A stretch of DNA of 64,000 nt. Source: Nitrospira sp. (lineage in GTDB: Bacteria > Nitrospirota > Nitrospiria > Nitrospirales > UBA8639). Below, one piece after another: positions 15,203 through 25,500 of the stretch (position 1 is the first letter of the stretch; each line of letters starts with the position of its first letter). Position numbers and translations under genes: made by a program. The stretch is taken from contig CP058931.1 of the NCBI GenBank assembly GCA_024760505.1, positions 2,304,001 through 2,368,000 on the forward strand, in the 5' to 3' direction. A model generated the notes under the pieces. It had not been told where the DNA came from. It saw nothing but the letters and a program-made list of their open reading frames with translations, and made no database searches.

Positions 15203-17626
15203 TCAATTCTTATCTAAAGAATGTTCCATTTCAAGAATTTTGACCGTGGTTTTGAGGATAGCATCGGGATTCAAGGAGATGCTGTCGATGCCCTGCTCCA
15301 CAAGGAACTGCGCAAACTCGGGATAGTCACTGGGGGCCTGGCCGCAGATGCCGATCTTCCGCCCTTTGGCCTTCGCAGCCTTAATGACCTGGGCGATGAA
15401 TGTTTTGACTGCGGGATTGCGCTCATCAAACACATGGGCCACGATTTCTGAATCCCGGTCCACGCCGAGCACCAGTTGTGTCAGATCATTTGAGCCTATG
15501 GAAAATCCATCGAAGATTCCGGCAAAATCTTCCGCCAGAATAACGTTACTCGGAATTTCGCACATCACATAGACTTCCAGGCCCTTGTCGCCACGCTTCA
15601 GTCCGTGTTTGGCCATCTCCTCGAGAACCTTTTTGCCTTCCTCAACCGTTCGGCAAAATGGAATCATAAGCTTCACGTTGGTGAGCCCCATCTCCTCCCT
15701 GACTTTTTTCATGGCCCGACATTCTAGGGCGAATCCTTCCCGGTAGCGGGGATCGTAGTAGCGGGACGCGCCACGAAATCCGAGCATGGGATTCTCTTCG
15801 GTCGGTTCATACTCCCGGCCGCCGATTAAGTTTGCATATTCATTGGATTTGAAGTCGCTCATCCGGACTATGACATCTTTTGGATAAAACGCTGCCCCGA
15901 TCATGCCGACCCCTTGAGCGAGTTTGTCGATGAAGTATTGTTTTTTGTCGGGATACGCAGTGGTGAGACGATCAATCTCAGCTTTCACGGCGGCATCCTT
16001 TATTTGGCCATACTCCAGCAATGCCAAGGGATGGATTTTTATGAAGGTGCTGATAATAAATTCTAGGCGAGCCAACCCGACGCCGTCATTGGGAATGCCG
16101 GAAAGCGAAAAGGCTTCCTCAGGATTTCCGATATTCATCATGACTTTGGTGCGGGGGTGACCCAAATTTTTCAGAGAAACCCGTTCGACATCAAACGGGA
16201 GCCGGCCTTCATAGACGAAGCCGGTGTCACCTTCCGCACAAGACACCGTCACCGATTGCTCGTTCTTGAGGGCGTCGGTCGCCCGCTCTGCACCGACGAT
16301 AGCGGGAAGACCGAGCTCCCGACTGACGATGGCCGCATGGCAGGTTCGTCCTCCTCGGTTGGTCACGATGGCCGACGCTTTTTTCATGATCGGTTCCCAG
16401 TCCGGATCGGTTTTGTCGGTAACCAACACGTCTCCTTCTCGAAAATCCTGAAGGTTCTGGACTTGGGTGATCACCCGAACCGGTCCCTGACCGATTTTCT
16501 CTCCCACGCTCCGGCCTTGAATGAGAACCTGTCCCCGCTTGGTCAGGTGATAGGTTTCCATCACATCGGGATCTTTTCGGGACTGAACCGTTTCGGGCCG
16601 GGCTTGAACAATAAACAGCTCACCCGTCTGTCCGTCCTTGGCCCATTCGATGTCCATGGGACAGGCCCGGCCTTTTTTCCCGCTGTAATGGTCTTCAATG
16701 AGGCAACCCCATCGGGCCAACGTCAGAATTTCCTCATCGTTCATGGCAAAACGGTTTCGGTCATCAGGGGAGACCGGCACATTTTTGACCATCTTGTTTC
16801 CCCCGATATCGTAAATCAGTTTGAATTCCTTGCTTCCCGCAATTTTATGAAGAATCGGCTGAAATCCCTGCTTGAGGGTGGGCTTAAAGACATAATACTC
16901 ATCAGGATTAACGGCGCCTTGCACGACATTTTCCCCCAGCCCATAGGAAGCGTTGATCAGAACGACATCAGGGAATCCCGTTTCCGTATCAATCGTGAAG
17001 AGCACACCTGCTGAGGCCAAATCGGACCGCACCATTTGTTGCACTCCGATAGACAGCGCGATTTGGAGATGGTCGAACCCTTTATCGACTCGATAGGAAA
17101 TGGCCCGGTCGGTGAACAACGACGCAAAGCATCGCTTGCAGGTTTCAAGGAGGGCCTGATGGCCCTGCACATTGAGATAAGTTTCTTGTTGTCCGGCAAA
17201 ACTGGCATCCGGTAAATCCTCCGCTGTCGCACTGCTTCGTACGGCGACGTCGGCTCCTTCGGTTGATTGGGTACTCAGTCGGTCATAGGCCTCTTCGATG
17301 GCCTGTTCCAATGCTGGAGGAAGGGTGGCACCAAAAATCGCCTGTCGGATTTGTCGCCCTCGTTGACGGAGGTTGGACATATCCCCGGTATCCAGGTCGC
17401 CCAGGATCTGTTGGATTTTGGTGTCGAGGCCGGCCTCACGCAGCACATAGCGATAGGCCTCAGCGGTGATGGCGAAACCGTTGGGAATTTTGACCCCCTG
17501 GGGAGTGAGCTCCCGGTACATTTCGCCAAGAGAGGCATTTTTGCCTCCCACTCGACTGATGTCCTGTAAGCCAATTTCTTCAAACCAGAGGATGTAGGAT
17601 TCAGGTGTTGAGGTAACTGGCTTCAT
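15203..17626 (-). CDS. ppsA: Phosphoenolpyruvate synthase
   Basis: This enzyme converts pyruvate + ATP + water to PEP + AMP + phosphate, the entry to gluconeogenesis. The 807-residue product has the ATP-binding N-terminal domain (DISRVGGKNASLGEMYREL; AVRSSATAEDLPDASFAGQQETYLN) and the phosphohistidine domain with catalytic His430 in GGRTCHAAIVSRELG. The C-terminal PEP/pyruvate-binding barrel shows FRGASRYYDP, VMCEIPSNV, GFSIGSNDLTQL and GICGQAPSDYPEF. Length matches the family (about 790-810). AAGGAGAATC precedes the ATG. In an autotroph it would draw fixed carbon from pyruvate to sugars. Confidence 0.97.
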   Translation of the reverse strand: MKPVTSTPESYILWFEEIGLQDISRVGGKNASLGEMYRELTPQGVKIPNGFAITAEAYRYVLREAGLDTKIQQILGDLDTGDMSNLRQRGRQIRQAIFGATLPPALEQAIEEAYDRLSTQSTEGADVAVRSSATAEDLPDASFAGQQETYLNVQGHQALLETCKRCFASLFTDRAISYRVDKGFDHLQIALSIGVQQMVRSDLASAGVLFTIDTETGFPDVVLINASYGLGENVVQGAVNPDEYYVFKPTLKQGFQPILHKIAGSKEFKLIYDIGGNKMVKNVPVSPDDRNRFAMNDEEILTLARWGCLIEDHYSGKKGRACPMDIEWAKDGQTGELFIVQARPETVQSRKDPDVMETYHLTKRGQVLIQGRSVGEKIGQGPVRVITQVQNLQDFREGDVLVTDKTDPDWEPIMKKASAIVTNRGGRTCHAAIVSRELGLPAIVGAERATDALKNEQSVTVSCAEGDTGFVYEGRLPFDVERVSLKNLGHPRTKVMMNIGNPEEAFSLSGIPNDGVGLARLEFIISTFIKIHPLALLEYGQIKDAAVKAEIDRLTTAYPDKKQYFIDKLAQGVGMIGAAFYPKDVIVRMSDFKSNEYANLIGGREYEPTEENPMLGFRGASRYYDPRYREGFALECRAMKKVREEMGLTNVKLMIPFCRTVEEGKKVLEEMAKHGLKRGDKGLEVYVMCEIPSNVILAEDFAGIFDGFSIGSNDLTQLVLGVDRDSEIVAHVFDERNPAVKTFIAQVIKAAKAKGRKIGICGQAPSDYPEFAQFLVEQGIDSISLNPDAILKTTVKILEMEHSLDKN

Positions 17627-17677
17627 CCCGATGATTCTCCTTCTTTACTTTTCAAAAACAGTAAAAGGGCATTGCCC

Positions 17678-18061
17678 TTAATACACATCATAAGGGTCGA
17701 AGGCGCTCATGGCTGTGCCCGGTGCCTGCCGACCTGTGAGAGAAAGTGTTTTTCCACAATTGGGACAGGTGAATTGTTCAACCTTCGTTTCATTTGAATA
17801 GTGGCTGCTGGCCATCACCTGAGGGGGCCATGTGCAGTGACAGAGTTGAAAGCCCAGGGATTGCCCCATGGCCGCATGACCAACCTGGATTGTCCGTTCC
17901 GCTTCTTCAATCTTTTGTTGAATGGCTTTTCGTGGTTCGCCTGCCGGCAGTTGATCGTTCGCGGAATGGACGAGGGCAATCGCCTCCTTTAAGGTCGTCA
18001 ACCCTTTCGTGAAGGCTTCCAAGACCTGGAGAAGACTCTGTTCTCGTTTTGCGTGATCCAT
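17678..18061 (-). CDS. Hypothetical protein with helical N-terminus and CxxC zinc motif
   Basis: The 127-residue protein has a helical first half (residues 1-65, with LLQVLEAFTKGLTTLKEAIA and IQQKIEEAERTIQ). Next come CHC, then CPNCGKTL in a C-terminal single zinc knuckle. AAGGGGAA precedes the start. It lies between rtcB and ppsA on the same strand with short gaps, so it may be co-transcribed with either. I do not recognise the family; no catalytic residues are evident. Confidence 0.6.
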   Translation of the reverse strand: MDHAKREQSLLQVLEAFTKGLTTLKEAIALVHSANDQLPAGEPRKAIQQKIEEAERTIQVGHAAMGQSLGFQLCHCTWPPQVMASSHYSNETKVEQFTCPNCGKTLSLTGRQAPGTAMSAFDPYDVY

Positions 18062-18135
18062 AACAAATTCCCCTTGTGTTAATGAATGATGCCAATGCGA
18101 CGTCCTGGTTGTAGTCGTGTGAGATGGTCGAGCCC

Positions 18136-19566
18136 TTATCCCTTAATACAGATTAACGGGCGCATTTTCGCTACCTTCCGGGCCAAGTGCGCCTGTTCAG
18201 CCGCATCGACCACGGCGGTGACGTCTTTATAGGCGCCCGGCGCTTCTTCGGCGACCCCCCGTGCGGATGGACTTCTGATCAGGATTCCCCGAGCCCCTAA
18301 TTCTTGAATTACCCTCTGACCCTTCCATTGGCGGGTGGCTTGATGCCGACTCATACTGCGTCCTGCTCCATGACAGGCGGACCCATAGGCCAGACCCATG
18401 CCCTCTTTCGTTCCGACCAGAAGATAGGAGGCTGTTCCCATGGTTCCACCGATAAGGACCGGTTGACCGAAGGCTTGGAGGTCAGCAGGGATGGCCGCAT
18501 GTCCCGGACCAAACGCACGGGTGGCACCTTTCCGATGGACAAAGACGCGCCGACTCCGGCCGCCGATCTGATGCTCCTCCATTTTGCAGGTGTTGTGTGA
18601 CACATCGTAGAGCAGCGGGAGGGACGTCTGAGGAAAGATCTCCGAGAAGGCTTGACGCACTAAATGCGTGACAATTTCACGATTGGCTAAGGCGCAATTG
18701 ATTGCCGCTCGCATCGCCCCTAAATATTCCTGGCCCAAGGGGGAGTCGATCGGGGCACAGGCCAATTCGCGGTCCGGCAACGTAATGCCATACTGGCTTG
18801 CCGCCACCACCATTTTCTTGAGGTATTCGGTGCCGATTTGATGCCCAAGCCCTCTGGATCCGCAATGAATGCTGACCAGGATATCCCCGGAATGGATACC
18901 GAGTTTTTCCGACAAGGGATCGTGATAGGTTTCCACGACCTCCTGAATTTCCAAATAATGATTCCCTGATCCTAACGTGCCCATTTCGTCCTGCTGGCGC
19001 TTCTTGGCCTGATCAGATACGTACGCGGGTTTTGCCCCGGTCATGCAGCCGTGCTCTTCAATGTGCGGTAAATCTTTCACGGTCCCATAGCCTCGTTGGA
19101 CCGCCCATTGGGCGCCTCCGGCAAGCATGTCATCCATTTCCTTGGGTTTCAGGTGCAATCGACCGGTACTCCCCACACCAGCGGGCACCTGTGCAAATAA
19201 GAGGTCCGCCAGTTTTTCTTTCACGGGCGTGATATCGTCCGCACGTAAGCCCGTATAGAGGGCCCGTACGCCGCAGGAAATATCAAACCCCACACCGCCG
19301 GCAGACACCACCCCGTCCTGTTGAGGGTCGAAGGCGGCGACTCCGCCTATGGGAAACCCGTAGCCCCAGTGAGCATCGGGCATGGCAAACGAGGCCTGGA
19401 CAATTCCCGGGAGTGTGGCTACATTGACGACCTGTTCATACACCTTCAGATCCATGTCACGAATGAGTGACTCATCCGCGTAAATAATTCCCGGCACGCG
19501 CATCTTTCCTTTTTGAGGAATGTGCCACTCATACGCAGAGACACGGGATAAGAGATTCAGGTCCAT
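18136..19566 (-). CDS. rtcB: RtcB RNA-splicing ligase
   Basis: RtcB joins 2',3'-cyclic phosphate (or 3'-phosphate) RNA ends to 5'-OH ends using GTP and Mn2+, in RNA repair. The 476-residue product has MPDAHWGYGFPIGGVAAFD, the metal-binding Cys98 in GVGFDISCGVRAL, HCGSRGLGHQIG, YDVSHNTCKMEEH, VHRKGATRAFGPGH and the GSACHGAGRSMSR motif holding the guanylylated histidine. Length is typical. Archease, its activator, is encoded just upstream on the same strand, separated by a 165-bp palindromic element. Ribosome-binding site is weak (TTGAGA). Confidence 0.97.
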   Translation of the reverse strand: MDLNLLSRVSAYEWHIPQKGKMRVPGIIYADESLIRDMDLKVYEQVVNVATLPGIVQASFAMPDAHWGYGFPIGGVAAFDPQQDGVVSAGGVGFDISCGVRALYTGLRADDITPVKEKLADLLFAQVPAGVGSTGRLHLKPKEMDDMLAGGAQWAVQRGYGTVKDLPHIEEHGCMTGAKPAYVSDQAKKRQQDEMGTLGSGNHYLEIQEVVETYHDPLSEKLGIHSGDILVSIHCGSRGLGHQIGTEYLKKMVVAASQYGITLPDRELACAPIDSPLGQEYLGAMRAAINCALANREIVTHLVRQAFSEIFPQTSLPLLYDVSHNTCKMEEHQIGGRSRRVFVHRKGATRAFGPGHAAIPADLQAFGQPVLIGGTMGTASYLLVGTKEGMGLAYGSACHGAGRSMSRHQATRQWKGQRVIQELGARGILIRSPSARGVAEEAPGAYKDVTAVVDAAEQAHLARKVAKMRPLICIKG

Positions 19567-19653
19567 ACGGTTTGTCTCAAGAAAAATTGGTGAATGAATG
19601 GGTACGTTGACAGCGCCGGCTCAGCATACATGCTATGTTCAACTGACGAGACC

Positions 19654-19818
19654 AGGAGCCTGTCGGACTTAGGAAGAATCGGCTGCAAAAGTGTCTCAGC
19701 GGTCCATATTTCACCGATTTCTTGGCCCATAGTCCCACTATGGGCCTGCGAAATCGTCAAAATCTGGCCTCGCTCAGCCGCTTTTTCGCTTTCGATCCCC
19801 TAAGTCCGACAGACTCCT
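19654..19818. repeat. 165-bp palindromic element with 20-bp terminal inverted repeats
   Basis: Left end AGGAGCCTGTCGGACTTAGG and right end (reverse complement) AGGAGTCTGTCGGACTTAGG differ at one base. Inside are further nested arms (GGCCCATAG/CTATGGGCC; CGATTTC/GAAATCG), so the whole unit can fold into one long hairpin. It has no coding capacity. It begins inside the archease stop codon and fills most of the archease-rtcB gap. It is probably a miniature mobile element or REP-like unit; only one copy is present in this window. Confidence 0.8.
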
Positions 19819-20260
19819 AGACATCCACGACACATTGGGCAACCCAGCCGTTTCCCTCAATCTGCCGGACAGATAACTCGGTATAGGTCGCCCCTTTGAT
19901 TTCTACGGCTGGTTCATGTTTCTTACGGTCGACTGGTTCTCCGTGCGCAATGGCTTTGAGGTGATGATCCGTGATTGTGACGTCAAACCGGCCGAATACC
20001 ATGTGACCGCATGCCATTTCATAGATGAGGGCATTCAGCCAATCAACCAGTAATAGCTCGTCATCCGGCGCGTCGCAGGTGAAATGGCGTTCCATCTGAG
20101 GATCGACCTGTTGGGGATCCGTCATCACAGCCGTCAGAGCTAACGCCGCCTGTTCAAAGGCTTGAGGTTTGGTGATTCCAAAACCACGAATCCCCATATC
20201 CGCCTCATGGGGAAAATGCTCCCACCCTCTTGAAGACTCTAGGCCGTCCATGTGTGTCAT
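19817..20260 (-). CDS. Archease, RtcB activator
   Basis: Archease promotes multiple turnover of the RtcB ligase and its guanylylation. The 147-residue product shows the family pattern: WEHFPHEADMGIRGFG (metal-binding His/Asp), ALTAVMTDPQQV, DDELLLVDWLNALIYEM, then KKHEPAVEIKGATYTELSVRQ and the C-terminal VAQCVVDV. The final aspartate of the usual C-terminal metal site is present. The ATG at 20260 is preferred on homology; a TTG at 20290 adds ten residues. Its gene order with rtcB supports a joint RNA-repair role. Confidence 0.92.
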   Translation of the reverse strand: MTHMDGLESSRGWEHFPHEADMGIRGFGITKPQAFEQAALALTAVMTDPQQVDPQMERHFTCDAPDDELLLVDWLNALIYEMACGHMVFGRFDVTITDHHLKAIAHGEPVDRKKHEPAVEIKGATYTELSVRQIEGNGWVAQCVVDV

Positions 20261-20437
20261 GACCCGGTTGTCAGTCTGAGCTTCAAGCAAAGGACCTGTG
20301 CCCAGGTTGACGGTACCACGGCTCAGCCAGATCCTCCGGTCTGCCTTGCCCTCAGCCCCTTCGACTGCGCTCTGGGCAGGCTTGCCGAATGGGTCAGCAT
20401 GACAAGGAGCAGGAAGCCGTCTGCCTTTTGTTTCTGA

Positions 20438-20641
20438 CTAATCCAGCATGAAAGATATGTTGGCGTTGATTCGATATTTGGTGATCTTGTTATTTTCCAC
20501 TTTGGCTTCCATATCCTTAATGTAAATCGATTTAATGCCATGCACGCTTTTGGCTGCTTTGGTCACGGCGTACGAAGCCGCATCCTCCCAACTCTTGTCT
20601 GATTCTGCTAACACTTCGATCACTTTTAACATGTCTGACAT
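20438..20641 (-). CDS. Dodecin, flavin-binding storage protein
   Basis: The 67-residue protein, with AAGGAGG six to seven bases before its ATG, matches dodecin: VIEVLAESDKSWEDAASYAVTKAAKSV, then IKSIYIKDMEAKVENNKITKYRINANISF. Dodecins form hollow dodecamers that bind FMN, riboflavin or CoA and buffer free flavin. The family's flavin-stacking Trp is present in KSWEDA. It sits just downstream of two cytochrome genes on the same strand. Confidence 0.93.
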   Translation of the reverse strand: MSDMLKVIEVLAESDKSWEDAASYAVTKAAKSVHGIKSIYIKDMEAKVENNKITKYRINANISFMLD

Positions 20642-20708
20642 GACTGATCCTCCTTCTTGATGTGAAAATGAATGATAAACCACTGACCTGGAGACAGTGG
20701 TTGAGCTG

Positions 20709-21110
20709 TTATCCGTGCCTCTCTGCTGAAGGGTGAAGTTTGGCAATGGGATTAAAGGGAGCAAGGAATCTGATATAGCGCAAGACATCCCAGCGCTCAT
20801 CTTCCGTCAGACGCTCTGACCATCCATGCATGGGAGAAAAGACGGCTCCAAAGGTGATCACATTCATTAATTCCCAATCGGTTTTTGATCGGGATTCCAA
20901 CGAGTGAAAATTCGCGGGCTGTACCAACAGGAATTGGGTGTCCGGCCCATCACCGGCCCCTTTTTCTCCGTGACAATTCGCGCAATGCTTTTCAAACAGG
21001 ATTTTCCCATTCTGAGGGTTGCCTGGAACTTCTTGACTGAACGCCAGAATGGGCCAGGCCATGATGAGGGCAAAAATGAAAAAACCAAGGCAATTGTGTG
21101 GTCGATGCAT
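20709..21110 (-). CDS. Exported monohaem cytochrome c
   Basis: The 133-residue product has a signal peptide (residues 1-25, ending LAFSQE), the haem site CANCH in LFEKHCANCHGEKGAGDGP, and a distal Met in GAVFSPMHGWSERLTEDERWDVLRYI. This is a cbb3/NosC-like class I cytochrome domain. GCAGGAGGAC precedes the start. It is followed by dodecin and preceded by another cytochrome c at 56 bp, so the pair likely forms one operon of periplasmic electron carriers. Confidence 0.93.
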   Translation of the reverse strand: MHRPHNCLGFFIFALIMAWPILAFSQEVPGNPQNGKILFEKHCANCHGEKGAGDGPDTQFLLVQPANFHSLESRSKTDWELMNVITFGAVFSPMHGWSERLTEDERWDVLRYIRFLAPFNPIAKLHPSAERHG

Positions 21111-21166
21111 GATGTCCTCCTGCTCGCTTATCTGTGGGGATGTTCATCTATGGACGGTCAGAGTCT

Positions 21167-21610
21167 TCATCCGCATGGCTCCTGAATGGATTCCAAGTAC
21201 GACAGCAGTTGCCAGATTCGCCCTCGTACTTGGTCGGCCCACTCCGTTTCAATCGAGACTTCATCATCCGGTATCCGGAACCATATTCCAAACACCGGCA
21301 TATCACGCGTGCCATGACTTGGAATGGGATCGCGCCCATCGATCGTGCGGTACGCGTGCCAAAAGGGGAATGTCCCACCATGGTTGGCTGATAACCTGGT
21401 CAGATTCGCCGGCTTGGGCTTCAAAGATTCAGATAGAGGACCGTCCCCCTTGGCCTGGGGTCCATGACAGGATACGCAGAATTTTTGAAAGAGCTGCCTC
21501 CCTCCGGCTATAACATCCTGCTCCTGAGCCCATCCCGAACTCATTCCCATCCACAGGATCAGCAAGGCGAGGCTCCCATTCCGTAGGAGAAGGCTAAGCA
21601 AATGATTCAT
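21167..21610 (-). CDS. Exported monohaem cytochrome c
   Basis: The start at 21610 is chosen because AAAGGAT precedes it and a signal peptide begins there (SLALLILWMGMSSGWAQEQ). The 147-residue product carries CVSCHGPQAKGDGPLSESLKPKPANL and a Met ligand in GTRDMPVFGIWF. The PANLT segment after the haem motif resembles cytochromes that accompany quinol or nitrite oxidation modules in Nitrospira; this is suggestive only. It lies in a three-gene minus-strand run with the next cytochrome and dodecin. Confidence 0.92.
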   Translation of the reverse strand: MNHLLSLLLRNGSLALLILWMGMSSGWAQEQDVIAGGRQLFQKFCVSCHGPQAKGDGPLSESLKPKPANLTRLSANHGGTFPFWHAYRTIDGRDPIPSHGTRDMPVFGIWFRIPDDEVSIETEWADQVRGRIWQLLSYLESIQEPCG

Positions 21611-21635
21611 GGGGTATCCTTTGAGTGTAAAACAT

Positions 21636-21827
21636 TCATGCAACCTCTTGAGCATGGTTGGGGGAAGATTTGTATTGGCAAATTTTGCGATTGGATAGGG
21701 TTTGCGAATCAAAGATTTCTCCGCAATTCAAACATCGCCATTCATAAATCCAAACAGTCTTATGAATATTTTCCATATTCAGACAGGTATCCATGACCAT
21801 TAACCCATGGCAGCGGGAACATTCCAT
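21636..21827 (-). CDS. Small zinc-ribbon protein, paralogue C
   Basis: The 63-residue protein has CSRCHG at residues 3-8 and CLNCGE at residues 32-37, the same layout as the proteins at 11717 and 13697, but the middle segment has diverged (MENIHKTVWIYEWRC). GGGAGGTGA precedes the ATG. It lacks the GTAACTAGTTAC operator of the other two. Its stop lies 25 bp before the cytochrome gene at 21610, so it may head the cytochrome-dodecin operon. Confidence 0.75.
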   Translation of the reverse strand: MECSRCHGLMVMDTCLNMENIHKTVWIYEWRCLNCGEIFDSQTLSNRKICQYKSSPNHAQEVA

Positions 21828-22586
21828 CAGGTCACCTCCCGGTATAAGTTTTTTCCCAAGATATGCTCCTCAAGCAATGAGAATGTATTAATATTAACCC
21901 CTCTCTTAAACTATGCCGTCTCAAATCGTTAGCCAGGGAGAACATGGATTCGATACCAAAGAGGATCTATCAAACCTTATGCCAAATCCGGAATATGAAT
22001 TCAGAACGGAAAGAATGTTGAGAGAATAAGGCAGGGAAAGGGTGCCCAATCCCATTGAGAATAGGGCGAAACATTAAATAACCAGTGAGGAAACATTGAA
22101 CTGGAAAAACAGTTAACCTGGCATGGCACGGCAGAGAAAAGTTCGGGGAAAGATGCAAATGTCAGTGGAGGCGCCTGCATACTGTAGCATCTTTCCCCAG
22201 CCCTTTCGACCCGGTGGTCCCAGTCTTCCTCATCGATAGATATTCACAGATGATGAATGAATGGCTCCCACCTTTCTGCAGAGGGTCACCAGGGACCATT
22301 TTTTCATCTCCCTCACCTAAATGTCGTCAAAGGGATCCATTCGATTGGGGGTCAAGATGAACTCCCAATAACAAATATTGGTGCTGACGATGGGGTAGGT
22401 AAAATGAAATCAATGCGCCATGCCAACAGAAAAAGCAGGAGCGGGCAACCTGGATGACCGATTTAGGTTGAGCCTAACTAGGAGGGGAAAACCCTATAAA
22501 GAGCTGTACCTTTTTGCTAAAAATGAATATGATTTGATCTTCATTCTGGTGCGTGCCTAACACTTACCCCCAAGGGAATTGCTTTC
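21828..22586. other. Divergent intergenic region before the CheB-CheR gene
   Basis: About 760 bases without a supportable gene. Open frames of 62-66 codons (21970-22158 minus; 22257-22457 plus) show no ribosome-binding site or motif. The AT-rich stretch near 21880-21900 (TATTAATATTAA) could belong to a promoter for the leftward zinc-ribbon/cytochrome operon. Nothing else was recognised. Confidence 0.4.
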
Positions 22587-25500
22587 ATGGCTCCCAAAGC
22601 AAAGACCCCTAAATCTAAAAGAAAACCCCAAAAGCCGGCAAAGAACAGTCCTTCTGTGAAGAAAACAGCTCCTCCGACTTCGGCAAAAACCCCATCGAAA
22701 GCAATAAGGTCAAGTCCTAAGCTTCCCTCCCCAGTTAAGGATATCCCCCGTTCTTCTCAATCCCGGAAACCTCGGGCAGGGTTTCCGATCGTGGGGATTG
22801 GCGCCTCGGCGGGCGGGCTCGAAGCGTTTGAGGAATTCTTTACCCAGATGCCACCGGATAGCGGGTTGGCCTTCGTGGTGGTTCCCCACCAATCCCCCAG
22901 TCATACCAGTCTGCTTCCAGGCCTCCTGCAAAAGTGTACAACCATGCCCGTCCTGGAGGTCGCAGATGGATTGGCGGTGAAACCCAATACGGTCTATCTG
23001 GCTTTGGCCGGGAAAAACCTGGCATTGCTCAACGGTCGGCTGCAGTTAATGGAACCTGCTTTACAAGATCGACTGCCCTTACCTATCGATTACTTTTTCC
23101 GTTCCCTGGCTGAAGACCAAAAACATCGGGCGATTGGCATCATTCTGTCAGGGACGGGGTCCGATGGCACATTGGGTTTGAAAGCGATCAAGGGGGAATC
23201 GGGCATGACGATCGCCCAGGAGCCGCAATCCGCCAAGTACACGGGGATGCCACAAAGTGCCATTGCGACCGGGATTGTCGATTATGTCTGTCCTTCGACA
23301 CAGATGCCCGAGCAGATTCTGGCTTATATCCGAGGTCCCTACCTTGCGCCCATACCCTCGCCACTGGATCAGGAAAGCGACGCGGGATGGTTTTTGCAGA
23401 AAGTGTTTGTGCTCCTGCGTGATCGGACCGGCAACGACTTTTCCCTATATAAAACGAATACGATCCGCCGCCGTATCGAGCGACGGATGAATGTTCATCA
23501 GATTGAGAGTCCCAAGCAGTACCTCCGCTATTTAGTAGAAAATCCGCACGAGTTGGATGCGCTGTTTCAAGAAATTCTGATCGGCGTCACAAGCTTTTTC
23601 CGGGATCCTGCAGCATTCGAGGTTCTTGCCCATCAGGGCCTCCCTTCCCTCCTGGATGACAAACCGGATGGGGATCTCGTGCGGGTGTGGGTGCCCGGCT
23701 GTGGGACCGGCGAAGAAGCCTATTCGCTGGCCATCCTCCTTCGGGAATATATGACCCACCGGAAGATCCGGTTTCATGTCCAGGTCTTTGGGACTGATTT
23801 GGACGCCCAGGCCATCGAGGTGGCGCGGAAAGCAATCTATCCGGCGGGGATCGCGAATGATGTGAATCCGAAACGGTTGGAGCGGTTCTTTATAAAAGAA
23901 GACAGTAATTACCGTGTCAAAAAGGACATTCGAGATCTCGTCATCTTTGCCACGCACAACCTCCTTGCCGATCCTCCCTTCACGAAATTGGATCTGTTGT
24001 CCTGTCGGAATCTGCTTATTTATTTAGAGGCGCAAACCCAACGTCGCCTGTTTCCTCTTTTTCATTATGCATTAAAGGCGAAAGGGTTGCTGTTTCTGGG
24101 ATCTTCAGAAACGATCGGGGAGTTTGAAGAAGGGCATTTTGAGACCGTCGAACGAAAATGGAAACTGTATCGACGAAAAGCCGGAGCCACCGATCGCACC
24201 ACGCTTGAGGGATTTCCGATGAACAGAATTACCGGGGTGCGTGACCGCGCAACCGGAGAAGATGGTGTGCTTCCGAGTCCGGCCCCCTCCATCCCCGCCT
24301 TGATTGAAACGATGTTGTTGGAGCAGTATGCCCCATCCAGTGTGATCGTCAATGACCGGGGGGAGATCGTGTATATCCATGGACGGACGGGCACCTATTT
24401 GGAACCTGCGCCCGGGAAACCGAACCTGATTCTGGTGAATATGGCTCGAGAGGGGTTACGGTATGACCTGGCGGCGGCTTTGCATCAAGTCACCACTCAG
24501 GAAAGGGAAGTCGTGCACCACGGCATTCGAGTCAAAACCAATGGGACGTATGCGTTGGTGGATCTGACAGTCAAGCGGATAGAGGACCCGGAAGCGCTAC
24601 GAGGGCTCTATCAAGTGATATTGGAATCCAGGCCAGGCACCGCCTCCCTCCCCGGAAAACGGAAAAAGATAGGCACAGACAAACAGGACACGGTGTCTTC
24701 CCTCAACGTCCTTCAAGAATTGCGCTATACGAAACAACGGTTGCAGCACACCAACGAAGAATTACAAACGTCAAATGAAGAACTGAAATCCACCAATGAG
24801 GAACTCCAATCTACCAATGAGGAATTGCAAAGCACGAATGAAGAATTGGAGACGTCTAAAGAGGAGCTGCAATCATTGAATGAAGAATTACTGACGGTCA
24901 ATGCCGAATTGCAAGGCAAGATCGACGAACAGTCTGCGACCAATGATGACTTACGCAACTTACTTAACAGCACCGAAATCGCCACCATCTTTTTGGACAA
25001 CGATCTCAACATTAAACGGTTTACACCGGAAGCCAAACAGATTGTCAACCTCATTGCGACGGATGTCGGCCGACCATTGACGGATATCGCCTCGAAATTA
25101 CCCGATGGTCGACTCATCGAGCAGGCTCAACAGGTTCTTCACACCCTCGTGTATTACCATGGGGAGGTTCAAACGACCGATGGGGAGTGGTTCATTCTCA
25201 GGATTCTTCCTTATCGGACGGCCAGAAACACGATCGATGGTCTTGTCCTCACCTTTCTGAATATCACGAAATCGAAAAAAGCGGAGATTGTGGCCAAACA
25301 GGCCCAGGAATTCGCCGAGAGCATTATTCAAACTGTCCGCCAACCGCTTATTGTCTTAGATGGACAGTTACGAGTCGTGACTGCCAATCAGGCCTTTTAT
25401 GCAACGTTTCATCTCTCCCCTGCAGAGGTCGAGCACTGCTATTTTTTTGAGGTAGGGAAAAGTGAATGGGACGTTCCGGCCTTGCGTCGGCTGCTCGAGG

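Noticed and set aside
16157..17014. 285-codon open frame opposite ppsA
   Set aside because: It is antisense to conserved PEP synthase domains and arises from codon bias; the product resembles nothing.
20330..20400. GC-rich sequence with CCCTTCGACTGCGCTCTGGG between archease and dodecin
   Set aside because: It resembles a short palindrome common in bacterial genomes and partly matches the end of the element at 59717, but it is too short and degenerate to define as a repeat here.
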